Below are positions 17,179 to 25,756 of a DNA stretch of 64,000 nucleotides, piece by piece; position 1 is the stretch's first letter, and the number at the start of each line of letters is the position of its first letter. The DNA lies in the NCBI GenBank assembly GCA_022820805.1, contig JAJEEV010000030.1, forward strand, positions 1 to 64,000, read 5' to 3'. Origin of the DNA: Acidimicrobiia bacterium (GTDB taxonomy: Bacteria > Actinomycetota > Acidimicrobiia > Acidimicrobiales > Aldehydirespiratoraceae). The notes beneath the pieces are model-generated. The model was not told the origin of the DNA and did no database searches. It saw nothing but the letters and a program-made list of their open reading frames with translations. Both the position numbers and the translations under genes were made by a program.

Positions 17179-18207
17179 TCATCGCGGTCGTGCTGACAGT
17201 ATCGCCTCTTCGCGTGGTGGCCCCGTAGTGGAGCGCACGACCAGCTCGGGCTGGAGGGTGTGACGGACCGGCTCGCCGGAGCCGTCGGACAGCCGCTGGA
17301 GCAGCGTGGCCACCGCAAGGCGCCCCATGGCCAGCTTCGGCTGGTTGACAGTGGTGAGCGACAGGTGGCGCAGTGCGGAGATGAAGGTGTTGTCGAAGCC
17401 GACGAGCGACACGTCGCCGGGCACGGCCATCCCGGCGTCGGCGAGGCGGTTGAGCGCTCCGGCGGCCAGAAGGTCGTTGAAGGCGAAGATGGCGGTGGGG
17501 GGATCGTCGTCGGCCAGCAGCCCGTCTATGACTGCGAGGGCGTCGGCCTCCCCGTCGCCTGCGGGCCGGATGTCGATCAGATGGCCGAGCCCGGCGGCCC
17601 GCATGGCCGACTCGTAGCCCGATCGACGCTTGGCGGCCGACACGTTGGCCCCTCCGTCCATATGGACGATGCGGGTATGGCCCAGCCCGACCAGGTGCTC
17701 CACCGCGAGCTCCGCCCCCCGGCGATCGTCGGTGCCGACGGTGTCGACGCCGGCGTGGGCCGGACTGCTGGCCACCATCACGCAGGGAGCGTTCATGCCC
17801 ACCCGCGTCGTGTCGCTGTCGTCGAGGCGGGCACCGACCAGAGCCGTCCCCTCCACCCGCAGCTGCAGGAGGGTCTCGACCGCCTCCATCTCGCGCCGGG
17901 CGTCGCGGCGGCCGTTGAGGATGAGCACTCTGAAGCCGTGCTCGGCGGCCTCGGCCTCTATCCCGTCGACCACCTCGCCGAAGAACGGGTTCCGGAGATC
18001 GTCGACGAGCACGCCGATCGTGTGGGTGCGCTGCTGGGCGAGGATGCGTGCTATCAGGTTGGGCCGGTAGCCCAGCTCGCGGGCGGCCCGCAACACCGAG
18101 CGCCGCTTCTCGTCGGACACCTGCGGCGAGTCGTTCATCACCAGCGACACCAGGGCGCGCGACACCTTCGCCCGCTCCGCCACGTCCTCCATGGTCGGGC
18201 GGTTCAT
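17179..18207 (-). CDS. LacI-family transcriptional regulator
   Basis: 342-residue regulator: an N-terminal LacI helix-turn-helix (TMEDVAERAKVSRALVSLVM, residues 5-24), hinge around YRPNLIARILAQ, then a periplasmic-binding-protein-like effector domain (IGVLVDDLRNPFF, DGIEAEAAEHGFRVLI, LVGFDNTFISALRHLSLTTV). It is divergent from the inositol operon across a 180-nt gap containing a perfect 16-bp palindrome of LacI-family type, so it most likely represses that operon and itself, with an inositol-related inducer. Confidence 0.92.
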   Translation of the reverse strand: MNRPTMEDVAERAKVSRALVSLVMNDSPQVSDEKRRSVLRAARELGYRPNLIARILAQQRTHTIGVLVDDLRNPFFGEVVDGIEAEAAEHGFRVLILNGRRDARREMEAVETLLQLRVEGTALVGARLDDSDTTRVGMNAPCVMVASSPAHAGVDTVGTDDRRGAELAVEHLVGLGHTRIVHMDGGANVSAAKRRSGYESAMRAAGLGHLIDIRPAGDGEADALAVIDGLLADDDPPTAIFAFNDLLAAGALNRLADAGMAVPGDVSLVGFDNTFISALRHLSLTTVNQPKLAMGRLAVATLLQRLSDGSGEPVRHTLQPELVVRSTTGPPREEAILSARPR

Positions 18208-18257
18208 GCCAGCTGCCGGCGCCCGGCTTGACAGGCCACGGGGCGGAACGATAAACC

Positions 18258-18273
18258 ATTAGAGCGCTCTAAT
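18258..18273. promoter_or_regulatory. LacI-family operator
   Basis: Perfect 16-bp palindrome ATTAGAGCGCTCTAAT centred on CG, as in LacI/GalR operators. On the plus strand it runs into TACAAT (18273-18278), a candidate -10 for the inositol operon. On the minus strand it lies between TTGTAT (18277-18272, -35) and TATCGT (18253-18248, -10; 18-nt spacer) of the regulator gene. Binding would block both promoters. Confidence 0.8.
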
Positions 18274-18330
18274 ACAATGCGGCGCGGTGGATCCGCGTCG
18301 AGGGATCCAGAGGAGGACATCAAGGGGGAT

Positions 18331-18390
18331 GTGCCTGCAAGACAGGGCGAGCCTGACCGGTCGCGGGACTCGGCGGTGAGCGGTCCGTGA
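18331..18390 (+). other. possible leader ORF overlapping iolE start
   Basis: A GTG-started 19-codon frame preceded by AAGGGGG ends in a TGA that overlaps the iolE GTG as GTGA, the same 4-nt overlap used between many genes of this operon. An alternative ATG frame (18329, 16 codons, AGGAGG upstream) ends at 18379, 7 nt before iolE. Since iolE has no good ribosome-binding site of its own, translation may be coupled to one of these. Confidence 0.35.
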
Positions 18391-19337
18391 AGACCGTTGC
18401 ACCCATCGCGCTGATCGACCGCGTCGCCACCGCGCCCATCAGCTGGGGCGTGTGCGAGGTTCCGGGCTGGGGCTACCAGCTTCCCGTCGACCGGGTCCTG
18501 GCGGAGATGAGTGCCGCCGGCTTCACCCACACCGAGCTCGGTTCCTACGGCTACCTGCCGACTGAGCCCGCTGACCTGCAGGGCATCCTCGACAGCAACG
18601 GCCTGAGTCTTCTCGGCGGTTTCGTGCCGCTGGTCCTGCACGATCCGAGCCGGGCCGGGCCGGCTCGCGAGGCGGCCCGCCGGTGGGCCCGGCTGATCGC
18701 CGGCGGCGGCGGCCGGTTCTTCGTCACGTGTGCCGTCAGCCATACCGACGACTGGCGCCAGGAGCCTCTGGGCGACGCCGGCTGGGCGGTGCTGTGCGCC
18801 GCGCTGGCCGACATCGACGACATTGCCGAGTCGTACGGGTTGCAGCAGGTGTTCCACTCCCATTACGGGTCCCTGGTCGAGACCGACGCCGAACTGGAGC
18901 GGGTCCTGGCGGGCTCGGAGGTGTCGCTGGTGCTCGACACCGCCCACATCACCATCGGGGGAACCGACGTGGTGGAACTGTTGGATCGCTACGCGCCGCG
19001 GGTGGGCCTGGTCCATCTCAAGGACCTGGAGCCCTCGCTGGCGGCGCGTCTAAGGGCGGGAGAGCTGTCGCTGATGCAGGCTGTGCAGCGCGGCCTGTTC
19101 CCGCCGCTAGGTCGAGGAGGGGTGCCGATCGCGGAGATCGTCACCCGTCTCGAGGAATCAGGACGAGACCTCTGGTACGTCCTGGAGCAGGACGCGGCCA
19201 TCGCGGAGGGTGACCTCTCCGCGGTCGCCGGGCTCAGGCGCAACGCCGACCTGAGCCTGGAGTTCCTGCGCAGTCTGGTGCCCGCCGGAGCGGGCAGCGG
19301 AGCAACCCACAACAACCACCGATTCCCGGAGGGATAA
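18387..19337 (+). CDS. iolE: inosose dehydratase-like TIM-barrel protein (IolE/MocC family)
   Basis: Xylose-isomerase-like TIM barrel of the IolE/MocC family, expected to dehydrate 2-keto-myo-inositol (scyllo-inosose) to the diketone used by IolD. The N-terminal APISWGVCEVPGWGYQ stretch is an IolE hallmark; metal-ligand positions are plausible in FHSHYGSLVE, LVLDTAHI and LVHLKDLE. 316 residues. GTG start: an in-frame stop at 18354 leaves no earlier start. First gene of the operon divergent from the LacI regulator; the binding-protein gene follows 4 nt later. Confidence 0.87.
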   Translation: MKTVAPIALIDRVATAPISWGVCEVPGWGYQLPVDRVLAEMSAAGFTHTELGSYGYLPTEPADLQGILDSNGLSLLGGFVPLVLHDPSRAGPAREAARRWARLIAGGGGRFFVTCAVSHTDDWRQEPLGDAGWAVLCAALADIDDIAESYGLQQVFHSHYGSLVETDAELERVLAGSEVSLVLDTAHITIGGTDVVELLDRYAPRVGLVHLKDLEPSLAARLRAGELSLMQAVQRGLFPPLGRGGVPIAEIVTRLEESGRDLWYVLEQDAAIAEGDLSAVAGLRRNADLSLEFLRSLVPAGAGSGATHNNHRFPEG

Positions 19338-19341
19338 CCAA

Positions 19342-20406
19342 ATGTCAAGACTATTGAAGCTGCTCGGTGTGGTGCTCGCCATCACGCTCGTCGCCGCATC
19401 GTGCGGTGACGACGGCGACGATTCCACCCCCGAGCCGGCGGCCCCCGCCGAGGAGGCGCCGGCCGAGGAGGCCGCACCGGCCGACGACGAGGCCCCGGCA
19501 ACCACCGCGGCCGCGGCCGACGAGGTCGTCGAGACCCAGGGCTGCGACCACACGTTCCACGTGATCACCCACGGCGACTCCGGCGTGTTCTGGTCAGTGG
19601 TCGAGGTGGCCGTAGCCGACGCTGCCGACGCCATCGGCTGTGACGTCGTGTACTTCGGCTCCAACAACGATGCTCTGGCCCAGTCCCAGGAGATCGAGGC
19701 CGCCATCGCGTCGGGCTCTTCGGGCATCGCCATCTCCCTGGCCGACCCGGCGGGCGTCAGCGACGCCGCTGCCGCAGTCGTGGCCGCCGGCATCCCGCTG
19801 TACACCCTCAACTCGGGCGTGAACAACTACAAGGACCTCGGCGCGGTCACCCACGTCGGCCAGACCGAGGTAGTGGCCGGCAACGGCGCCGGCGAGCGCT
19901 TCAACGCGCTCGGCGCCACCCACATCCTGTGCGCCCGCCAGGAGCAGTCCAACGTGGCCCTCGAGGAGCGCTGCGACGGCCTGGCCGAGACCTTCAACGG
20001 CGACGTGACCTCGGAGTTCGTCGGTCTGGACGCCAACCCCGACGAGCAGCAGAACAGCATCGCCGCCATCCTGCAGGCCGATCCGTCGATCGACGGCGTG
20101 CTCGGTGTCGGCCCGAACCTGCCGCTGCGGGCTCTGGCCGCGGGCGAGCAGGCCGGGCGCGAGCTGGTCATCGGCGGCTTCGACCTGTCCGGCGACCTGA
20201 TCGACGCCATCGAGGCCGGCGACGTGGCCTTCACCGTCGACCAGCAGCAGTACCTGCAGGGCTACCTCCCGGTCGTCCTCATGTACCTGCAGGCCACCAA
20301 CCAGAACACCGCCGGCGGCGGTCTGCCCATCCTCACGGGCCCGGGCTTCGTGGACACCGCGAACGCCTCCGTCGTCAAGGCTCTGGTCCAGCAGGGGACC
20401 CGCTAA
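19342..20406 (+). CDS. sugar/inositol ABC substrate-binding lipoprotein
   Basis: Type-1 periplasmic binding protein of the ribose/xylose/inositol class, tethered to the outer face of the membrane. Lipobox LVAASC near residue 21, then an acidic Ala/Glu/Asp/Pro linker to about residue 65 and the binding domain (VIGGFDLSGDLIDAIEAGDVAFTVDQQ split across its C-lobe, QGYLPVVLMYLQ). ATG with GGAGGG 8 nt upstream. 354 residues. It feeds the permease and ATPase downstream; from the operon the ligand is probably an inositol or inositol derivative (the MocB role). Confidence 0.9.
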   Translation: MSRLLKLLGVVLAITLVAASCGDDGDDSTPEPAAPAEEAPAEEAAPADDEAPATTAAAADEVVETQGCDHTFHVITHGDSGVFWSVVEVAVADAADAIGCDVVYFGSNNDALAQSQEIEAAIASGSSGIAISLADPAGVSDAAAAVVAAGIPLYTLNSGVNNYKDLGAVTHVGQTEVVAGNGAGERFNALGATHILCARQEQSNVALEERCDGLAETFNGDVTSEFVGLDANPDEQQNSIAAILQADPSIDGVLGVGPNLPLRALAAGEQAGRELVIGGFDLSGDLIDAIEAGDVAFTVDQQQYLQGYLPVVLMYLQATNQNTAGGGLPILTGPGFVDTANASVVKALVQQGTR

Positions 20407-20461
20407 CCAATCCGTAGCGGGGGGCGGCCGGTTGCGGCCGGCCGGCCCCTGCTAGTTTCCC

Positions 20462-20503
20462 CCCAGCGCGGGGCCCGCCCCTGCGGCGGGCCCCGGTGCT
20501 GGG
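20462..20503 (+). terminator. large hairpin between binding protein and permease
   Basis: An 11-bp GC stem (20469-20479 with 20485-20495, 5-nt loop CCTGC) nested inside an outer CCCAGC/GCTGGG pairing. No U tract follows. It lies in the 170-nt gap after the binding-protein gene, the classic place for an attenuator or mRNA-stabilising hairpin that keeps binding protein in excess over the membrane subunits. Confidence 0.6.
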
Positions 20504-20575
20504 CGGGATCACACGTGTCGTCCGGTCGCCACGGAGTGGATGGCCGGCCAAGTCGACTAGCCGTTGGGGGATCGA

Positions 20576-22930
20576 ATGGCTGACACGATCAACGAGCAGT
20601 CCGCCGCAGCGGCCGATGCCGGCGGCGACGAACGCTTGGCCCACCGGGGGCCGATACAGACGCTGCTGACCCGGCCCGAGATCGGAGCCCTGCTGGGCGC
20701 CGTGGGCGTGTGGCTGCTGTTCTGGCTGGTGTCCGCCCCCTTCGGCACCGTGGGGGGCACCGCCAACTTCCTCGACGTCGCGGCTTACCTCGGGTTGATG
20801 GCCGTGCCCGTGGCGCTGCTGATGATCGGCGGAGAGTTCGACCTTTCTTCGGGCGCCATGACCGGCGCGACCGCGATCATCGCGATCCTGCTGGCCAACG
20901 ACATCAACGGGGCCGGCCTGGGACTCCATATCGCGGTGCCGCTGTCTCTGGCCTTCGCGCTGGCGATCGGCTGGTTCAACGGCACCCTGGTGGAGAAGAC
21001 GTCGCTGCCGAGCTTCATCGTGACCCTCGGCACCTTCTTCATGCTGATCGGAGCCAAGCTCGGCTTCTCCAAGCTGTTCACCAACAAGGTGCTCGTGGAG
21101 GGCCTCGACGAGGCCGAGGGCTACGACTTCTGGAACGGGATCTTCGGCGCCGAATGGCTCCGCAACTCCCACCTCTGGGACACCCGCAAGTGGTCCAACC
21201 TCTGGCTGGTGCGCGACGAGGTCTGGGCTCTGCTGCTCATGGGCGGCATCGCGGCCCTCATGATCGGCACCTTCGAGCTGACCTACGCCCGGCGCAAGTC
21301 GCCGAACGTGTTGGCAGGAGCCGTCGCGGCCGCGGGTGCGGTGCTGGCGCTGGTCGGCCTGATCTACCTGCTGGCCCAGGACGGCAGGACCTCGCAGTGG
21401 ATCGGAGGGATCCTCGTGTCCGCCGGCGTGCTGGCCGGCGTCGCCGGCTGGTGCCGCTGGCGATACGCGGCTCCCACCCGCGACGAGCGCGGCACCTCCC
21501 CGGGCTGGTGGCAGTACCTGGTGAGCGGCCTCGCGGCCGTGGTCGTCGCCATAGTGGTCGCCGCGGTCATGAACGCCTCGGACTCGTCGCAACTCGGCTT
21601 CCTGGGCGGCTCGTTCGGCAAGTTCGTGTTCGCGCTGGGGATCGCGCTGGTCGGGGTGCTGGCCGTGGTGGCCGCACTCGGGCGCATCACCCCCGGCTAT
21701 CCCGCCCTCGGGGCGGTGCTGGTGGCGCTCCCGTCGATCAGCTTCCTGATCACGGTGCAGGCCGCCCGCGTCATCCTCTTCGGCGGGCTGGCGCTGCTGG
21801 GGATCGCGTTGCTCTGGTCGAGCGCGCGCCGGGTGAAGCCTTCGGTCATGGTCTCGGGGGCCGTCTCGCTGGCGATCGTGGTGCTCGCGTTCTTCATCCA
21901 GTCGGAGGCGGCCTCGCGCAAGCTGCGGGTCGAGCTGTTCACGGTGCTGCTGCTGGTGGCGCTGCTGCTCGCCGCCTCCGCGGTGGCCCGCCATCTCAGC
22001 GCGGTCCGCACCGCCGCGCCCCCACCGCCGCAGTTCGGCCGGTGGATGCACGTCTGCGCCGCCCTGGGAGTGGCGGGCGTCGTCGTGTTCACCGTGGTCG
22101 AGCTCGCGGACGGTGACGCGATCCTCTACTCGCTGATCTCGGGCGCGGTGAAGGGCGGGATCCTGGCCTTCGTCGCCTACGCGCTGGGGACTCTGGGCCG
22201 CACCCTGCTGACCCGGGACGAGGGCGTCGGCCGGGCCCTGATCACCACGGGAATCGGGGCGGTGATGCTCAGCGTCGCCTCCCGGCTGCTGTTCGTGACG
22301 GGCAGCGAGCTGGACAAGATCTGCAACATCGGCACCGACGGCGAGCTCAGGTGCCCCCAGACCCAGTTCGGCGTGGTCGTGCTGTCGTTCCTGGTCTTCG
22401 CGGCTGTGGGTTCATGGCTGCTGATGCGCACGCAGTTCGGCAGCTGGATCATGGCCGTCGGCGGCAACAAGGAGGCGGCCCGCTCCGTCGGGGTGCCCGC
22501 GGCCCGGACCAAGACGACGTTGTTCATGATGGTCTCCGGAGCGGCCTGGATCACCGGCATGCTGATCGCGTTCCGGCTGACCGCGGTGCAGGCCGACGTG
22601 GGCGACGGCAACGAGTTCCGCTACATCATCGTCGCGGTGGTGGGCGGCAACCTGCTGACCGGCGGGTACGGGTCGGCTCTGGGCGCCGGCATCGGCGCGG
22701 TGATCTGGGGGATGATCTCCCAGGGAATCGGCTTCGCCCAATGGAACAGCGACTGGCGGTTCCTGGTCCTCGGCGCCCTGTTGCTGGTGGCGGTGATGGT
22801 CAACAACTACGTGCGGGGACGGGCCGAGAAGGCACCGACCACTTCGAGCGCCACCAGACCCGACAAGACCGAGATCACCATCGTCGTGCCCGCTGAACCG
22901 GCGGCGGGTGCAAAGGAGGGCCAGCAATGA
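20576..22930 (+). CDS. oversized ribose/xylose-type ABC permease
   Basis: Membrane subunit of a CUT2-type sugar transporter. The N-terminal part (to about residue 225) has the family core, including [15 protein letters not shown] and [13 protein letters not shown], and the C-terminal part (about 596-760) the rest, including [19 protein letters not shown] and [17 protein letters not shown]. Between them is a ~360-residue stretch of many additional hydrophobic segments, making 784 residues against the usual 330-420. ATG at 20576 with GGGGGA upstream is preferred to a TTG 12 nt earlier. Its stop overlaps the ATPase start as ATGA. Confidence 0.88.
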   Translation: MADTINEQSAAAADAGGDERLAHRGPIQTLLTRPEIGALLGAVGVWLLFWLVSAPFGTVGGTANFLDVAAYLGLMAVPVALLMIGGEFDLSSGAMTGATAIIAILLANDINGAGLGLHIAVPLSLAFALAIGWFNGTLVEKTSLPSFIVTLGTFFMLIGAKLGFSKLFTNKVLVEGLDEAEGYDFWNGIFGAEWLRNSHLWDTRKWSNLWLVRDEVWALLLMGGIAALMIGTFELTYARRKSPNVLAGAVAAAGAVLALVGLIYLLAQDGRTSQWIGGILVSAGVLAGVAGWCRWRYAAPTRDERGTSPGWWQYLVSGLAAVVVAIVVAAVMNASDSSQLGFLGGSFGKFVFALGIALVGVLAVVAALGRITPGYPALGAVLVALPSISFLITVQAARVILFGGLALLGIALLWSSARRVKPSVMVSGAVSLAIVVLAFFIQSEAASRKLRVELFTVLLLVALLLAASAVARHLSAVRTAAPPPPQFGRWMHVCAALGVAGVVVFTVVELADGDAILYSLISGAVKGGILAFVAYALGTLGRTLLTRDEGVGRALITTGIGAVMLSVASRLLFVTGSELDKICNIGTDGELRCPQTQFGVVVLSFLVFAAVGSWLLMRTQFGSWIMAVGGNKEAARSVGVPAARTKTTLFMMVSGAAWITGMLIAFRLTAVQADVGDGNEFRYIIVAVVGGNLLTGGYGSALGAGIGAVIWGMISQGIGFAQWNSDWRFLVLGALLLVAVMVNNYVRGRAEKAPTTSSATRPDKTEITIVVPAEPAAGAKEGQQ

Positions 22931-23712
22931 GCACCGACTTCCTTGAGCTGAGGGGTATCTCCAAGTTCTACGGCAACATCATCGCCCTGACCGGAGTCAC
23001 CACAACGGTGAACCCCGGCGAGGTCACGTGCGTGCTCGGCGACAACGGCGCGGGCAAGTCCACCTTCATCAAGATCCTGGCCGGCGTGCACCAGCACGAC
23101 GAGGGCGAGCTGATCCTCGAGGGCTCCAAGGTCCGGTTCGCGCATCCACGGCAGGCCCTGGCCGCCGGCATCGCCACCGTCTACCAGGACCTGGCGATGG
23201 TGCCTCTCATGTCGGTCTGGCGGAACTTCTTCCTGGGCCAGGAGCCCAAGAAGGGCATGTGGCCCTTCCGGCAGATCGACATCGACGAGGCCAAGCGGAT
23301 CGCCAAGGAGGAGATGGCCAAGATGGGCATCGACATCCGCGACACCGAGCAGAGCGTCGGCACGCTCTCCGGCGGCGAGCGCCAGTCGGTGGCCATCGCC
23401 AGGGCCAGCTACTTCGGGGCCCGTGTCCTGATCCTCGACGAGCCCACCTCCGCGCTGGGCGTGAAGCAGTCCGGCGTGGTGCTGCGCCGCATCGTCGAGG
23501 CCCGCGACCAGGGTCTGGCCGTGATCTTCATCACCCACAATCCCAACCACGCCTATCCGGTCGGCGACCGGTTCGTGATTCTGCAGCGGGGCGTGTCGCT
23601 GGGCAACTGGGCCAAGGAGGAGCTGACGCAGGCCGAGCTCACCCAGCTGATGGCCGGCGGCGCCGAGCTGGAGGAGCTGCAGCACGAGCTGGCCGAGGCC
23701 AGCGCGAACTGA
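22927..23712 (+). CDS. sugar ABC transporter ATPase (single domain)
   Basis: ATPase subunit of the inositol/sugar importer. Walker [10 protein letters not shown] near residue 38, signature LSGGERQS near 148, Walker [14 protein letters not shown] near 168, and switch His in FITHNPNHA. At 261 residues it has one nucleotide-binding domain, like XylG-type short ATPases of actinobacteria and unlike the double-domain RbsA. The ATGA overlap with the permease couples their translation. Confidence 0.94.
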   Translation: MSTDFLELRGISKFYGNIIALTGVTTTVNPGEVTCVLGDNGAGKSTFIKILAGVHQHDEGELILEGSKVRFAHPRQALAAGIATVYQDLAMVPLMSVWRNFFLGQEPKKGMWPFRQIDIDEAKRIAKEEMAKMGIDIRDTEQSVGTLSGGERQSVAIARASYFGARVLILDEPTSALGVKQSGVVLRRIVEARDQGLAVIFITHNPNHAYPVGDRFVILQRGVSLGNWAKEELTQAELTQLMAGGAELEELQHELAEASAN

Positions 23713-23779
23713 GGGTGAACGGGCTCCACCGGCACTCTGGGGCCGCCGGCGGCGGCCGCGGCCGGTCGGGTCAAGCTGG

Positions 23780-24745
23780 ATGACTGGACTCGAGTTGCTC
23801 ACGGTCGGGCGGGTGAGCGTCGACCTGTACCCGCAGCAGAGCGGCGTGCCGCTCAGCGGGGTGCAGTCGTTCGCGAAGTCGATCGGGGGTTCGCCCACCA
23901 ACGTGGCTGTGGCCGCGGCACGGCTGGGCCGCCGGGCCGCGGTGGTAACCAGGGTGGGGGACGACGGGTTCGGCGAGTACATCCGCGACGCCCTCGCCGA
24001 CCAGTTCGGGGTGGTCAACGACTACGTCTCGGTCGATCCCGACCTGCGCACCGCCCTCGCGTTCTGTGCCCTCGATCCGCCGACTGATCCGCCCCTGCTG
24101 TTCTACCGGGAGCCGCGCGGACCGGAGATGAACCTCACCATCGCAGACATTCCCGACGTGGCCTACACCGTCGGTGTGCTGTGGGTCACCGGGTCGCGCT
24201 TCGCTCAGGAGCCGTCCCGCTCGGCGGTGACGACTCTGCTGGAGCGCCGGGCCCGGGCCGAGCACACGGTGCTGGACCTCGACTACCGGGAGAGCTTCTG
24301 GTCGTCGCCGGCCGAGGCGTCCGAGCACATCGGCGCGGCCGTCGACCACGCCACCGTGGCCGTCGGCAACCGCACCGAGTGCGAGATCGCGGTCGGTTCC
24401 TCCGATCCCGACACCGCCGCCGACCGGCTGCTGGAGCGGGGTGTGTCGCTGGCGGTGGTCAAGATGGGGGCAGACGGCGTGCTGGTCGCCACGGCCGACA
24501 GCCGCGGCGCGGTAGCGCCGGTGCCGGTCGAGGTGGTGTGCGGGCTCGGCGCGGGAGACGCCTTCGGCGGCGCGCTGGCCGACGGGCTGCTGGCCGGCCT
24601 CGATCCCGCCGAGATGGTCACCAGGGCCAATGCGGCGGGCGCAATCGTGGCCGGCCGCTTGACGTGCTCCGACGCCATGCCCACCGCGGCCGAGATCGAC
24701 GCGGTGCTCGCGGGAGCCCCGCCGGCCGAGGCCGACGCCGCATGA
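23780..24745 (+). CDS. iolC: 5-dehydro-2-deoxygluconokinase (IolC)
   Basis: PfkB-family kinase phosphorylating 5-keto-2-deoxygluconate in inositol breakdown. The opening LLTVGRVSVDLYPQQ and GGSPTNVAVAAARLGRRAA, then FYREPRGPEMNL, match the IolC branch; the catalytic Asp is in CGLGAGDAFGGALADGL. 321 residues, without the C-terminal DUF2090 aldolase-like domain that some IolC proteins carry. About 67 nt after the ATPase gene; the stop overlaps the next ATG as ATGA. Confidence 0.93.
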   Translation: MTGLELLTVGRVSVDLYPQQSGVPLSGVQSFAKSIGGSPTNVAVAAARLGRRAAVVTRVGDDGFGEYIRDALADQFGVVNDYVSVDPDLRTALAFCALDPPTDPPLLFYREPRGPEMNLTIADIPDVAYTVGVLWVTGSRFAQEPSRSAVTTLLERRARAEHTVLDLDYRESFWSSPAEASEHIGAAVDHATVAVGNRTECEIAVGSSDPDTAADRLLERGVSLAVVKMGADGVLVATADSRGAVAPVPVEVVCGLGAGDAFGGALADGLLAGLDPAEMVTRANAAGAIVAGRLTCSDAMPTAAEIDAVLAGAPPAEADAA

Positions 24746-25698
24746 GCACCGCCGCGCCCTGGCTCGTGTGGGTCGATCGCCGGCCGTCGCCGGAGGTCAC
24801 CGTCCCCGACGGCATCGAGTTGACCGACGACCTGTCCGCCGCCGACGGAGCGGTGGTCGGCGCGCAGGACTCCTGGGACGCAGCCGCCTGCCGGCGCCTG
24901 CCGAGGCTCAAGGTGGTGGCCCGGGCCGGGATCGGCTACGACAACGTGGAGGTGGCCGAGTGCGCCGCCGCCGGCGTGGCCGCGTGCAACGCGCCCGACG
25001 CGCCCACCGTGTCCACCGCCGAGCACGCCCTGGCCCTGCTGCTGGCGGTGTCCAAGCGGGTCAAGCCGTCCGAGCGGCGGCTCCAGGGCGGTCTCGGCGA
25101 CTACCGGGCCACCCACCGGGCCCTGGAGTTGGACGGCCGGACGCTGGGACTGCTCGGATGCGGGCGCATCGGCAGCCGCGTGGCCCGCTACGGGGCCGCC
25201 CTCGGCATGATCGTCCTGGTGCACGATCCGTACCTCGACCCGGCCAAGGCCCGAGAGGTGGGCGAGCCGGTGCCGCTCGACGAGCTCTGGCGCCGCAGCG
25301 ACGCGGTGTCGCTGCACGCGCCCGCCACCGACGCCACCCGCCGCATCGTCGACGCCGGTGCCATCGCGGCCATGAGGCCGGGCGTGATCATCGTCAACTG
25401 CGCCCGGGGATCGCTGATCGACCAGGACGCGCTGCTCGCGGGGCTGGAGTCGGGCCACATCGCGGGCGCCGGCCTAGACGTGACCGAGCCCGAGCCCCTG
25501 CCGGAGGGACATCCGCTGCTCGGGCGTGACGATGTGATCGTCACCCCGCATGTGGCCTCGTCGACCACCGCCGGGACGGTCCGGCTGCTCGACCAGGCAT
25601 TGGGCCAGGCGGCCGAGTGGCTGGGCGGCGGGACCCCCGAGCACCTGCTGGACCCGACCGCGGCCGATCCCGCCGTGGACCGCCGGAGGATCCCATGA
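24742..25698 (+). CDS. D-isomer 2-hydroxyacid dehydrogenase (CtBP/PGDH-like)
   Basis: NAD-dependent 2-hydroxyacid dehydrogenase of 318 residues. Rossmann motif LLGCGRIGSRVA near residue 139, catalytic Arg in NCARGSLID, Glu in DVTEPEP and His in VTPHVAS. The ATG at 24742 overlaps the iolC stop (ATGA); the longer open frame upstream is out of phase inside iolC. Such enzymes are not part of the standard iol pathway, so this may handle a side-chain acid or a keto intermediate of a modified inositol; the substrate is unknown. Confidence 0.88.
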   Translation: MSTAAPWLVWVDRRPSPEVTVPDGIELTDDLSAADGAVVGAQDSWDAAACRRLPRLKVVARAGIGYDNVEVAECAAAGVAACNAPDAPTVSTAEHALALLLAVSKRVKPSERRLQGGLGDYRATHRALELDGRTLGLLGCGRIGSRVARYGAALGMIVLVHDPYLDPAKAREVGEPVPLDELWRRSDAVSLHAPATDATRRIVDAGAIAAMRPGVIIVNCARGSLIDQDALLAGLESGHIAGAGLDVTEPEPLPEGHPLLGRDDVIVTPHVASSTTAGTVRLLDQALGQAAEWLGGGTPEHLLDPTAADPAVDRRRIP

Positions 25699-25756
25699 GA
25701 TCGCACCCAGCCGTATTGCGGGCATCCGCTCGCCCGACCCCGTTGCGCCGGAGACC

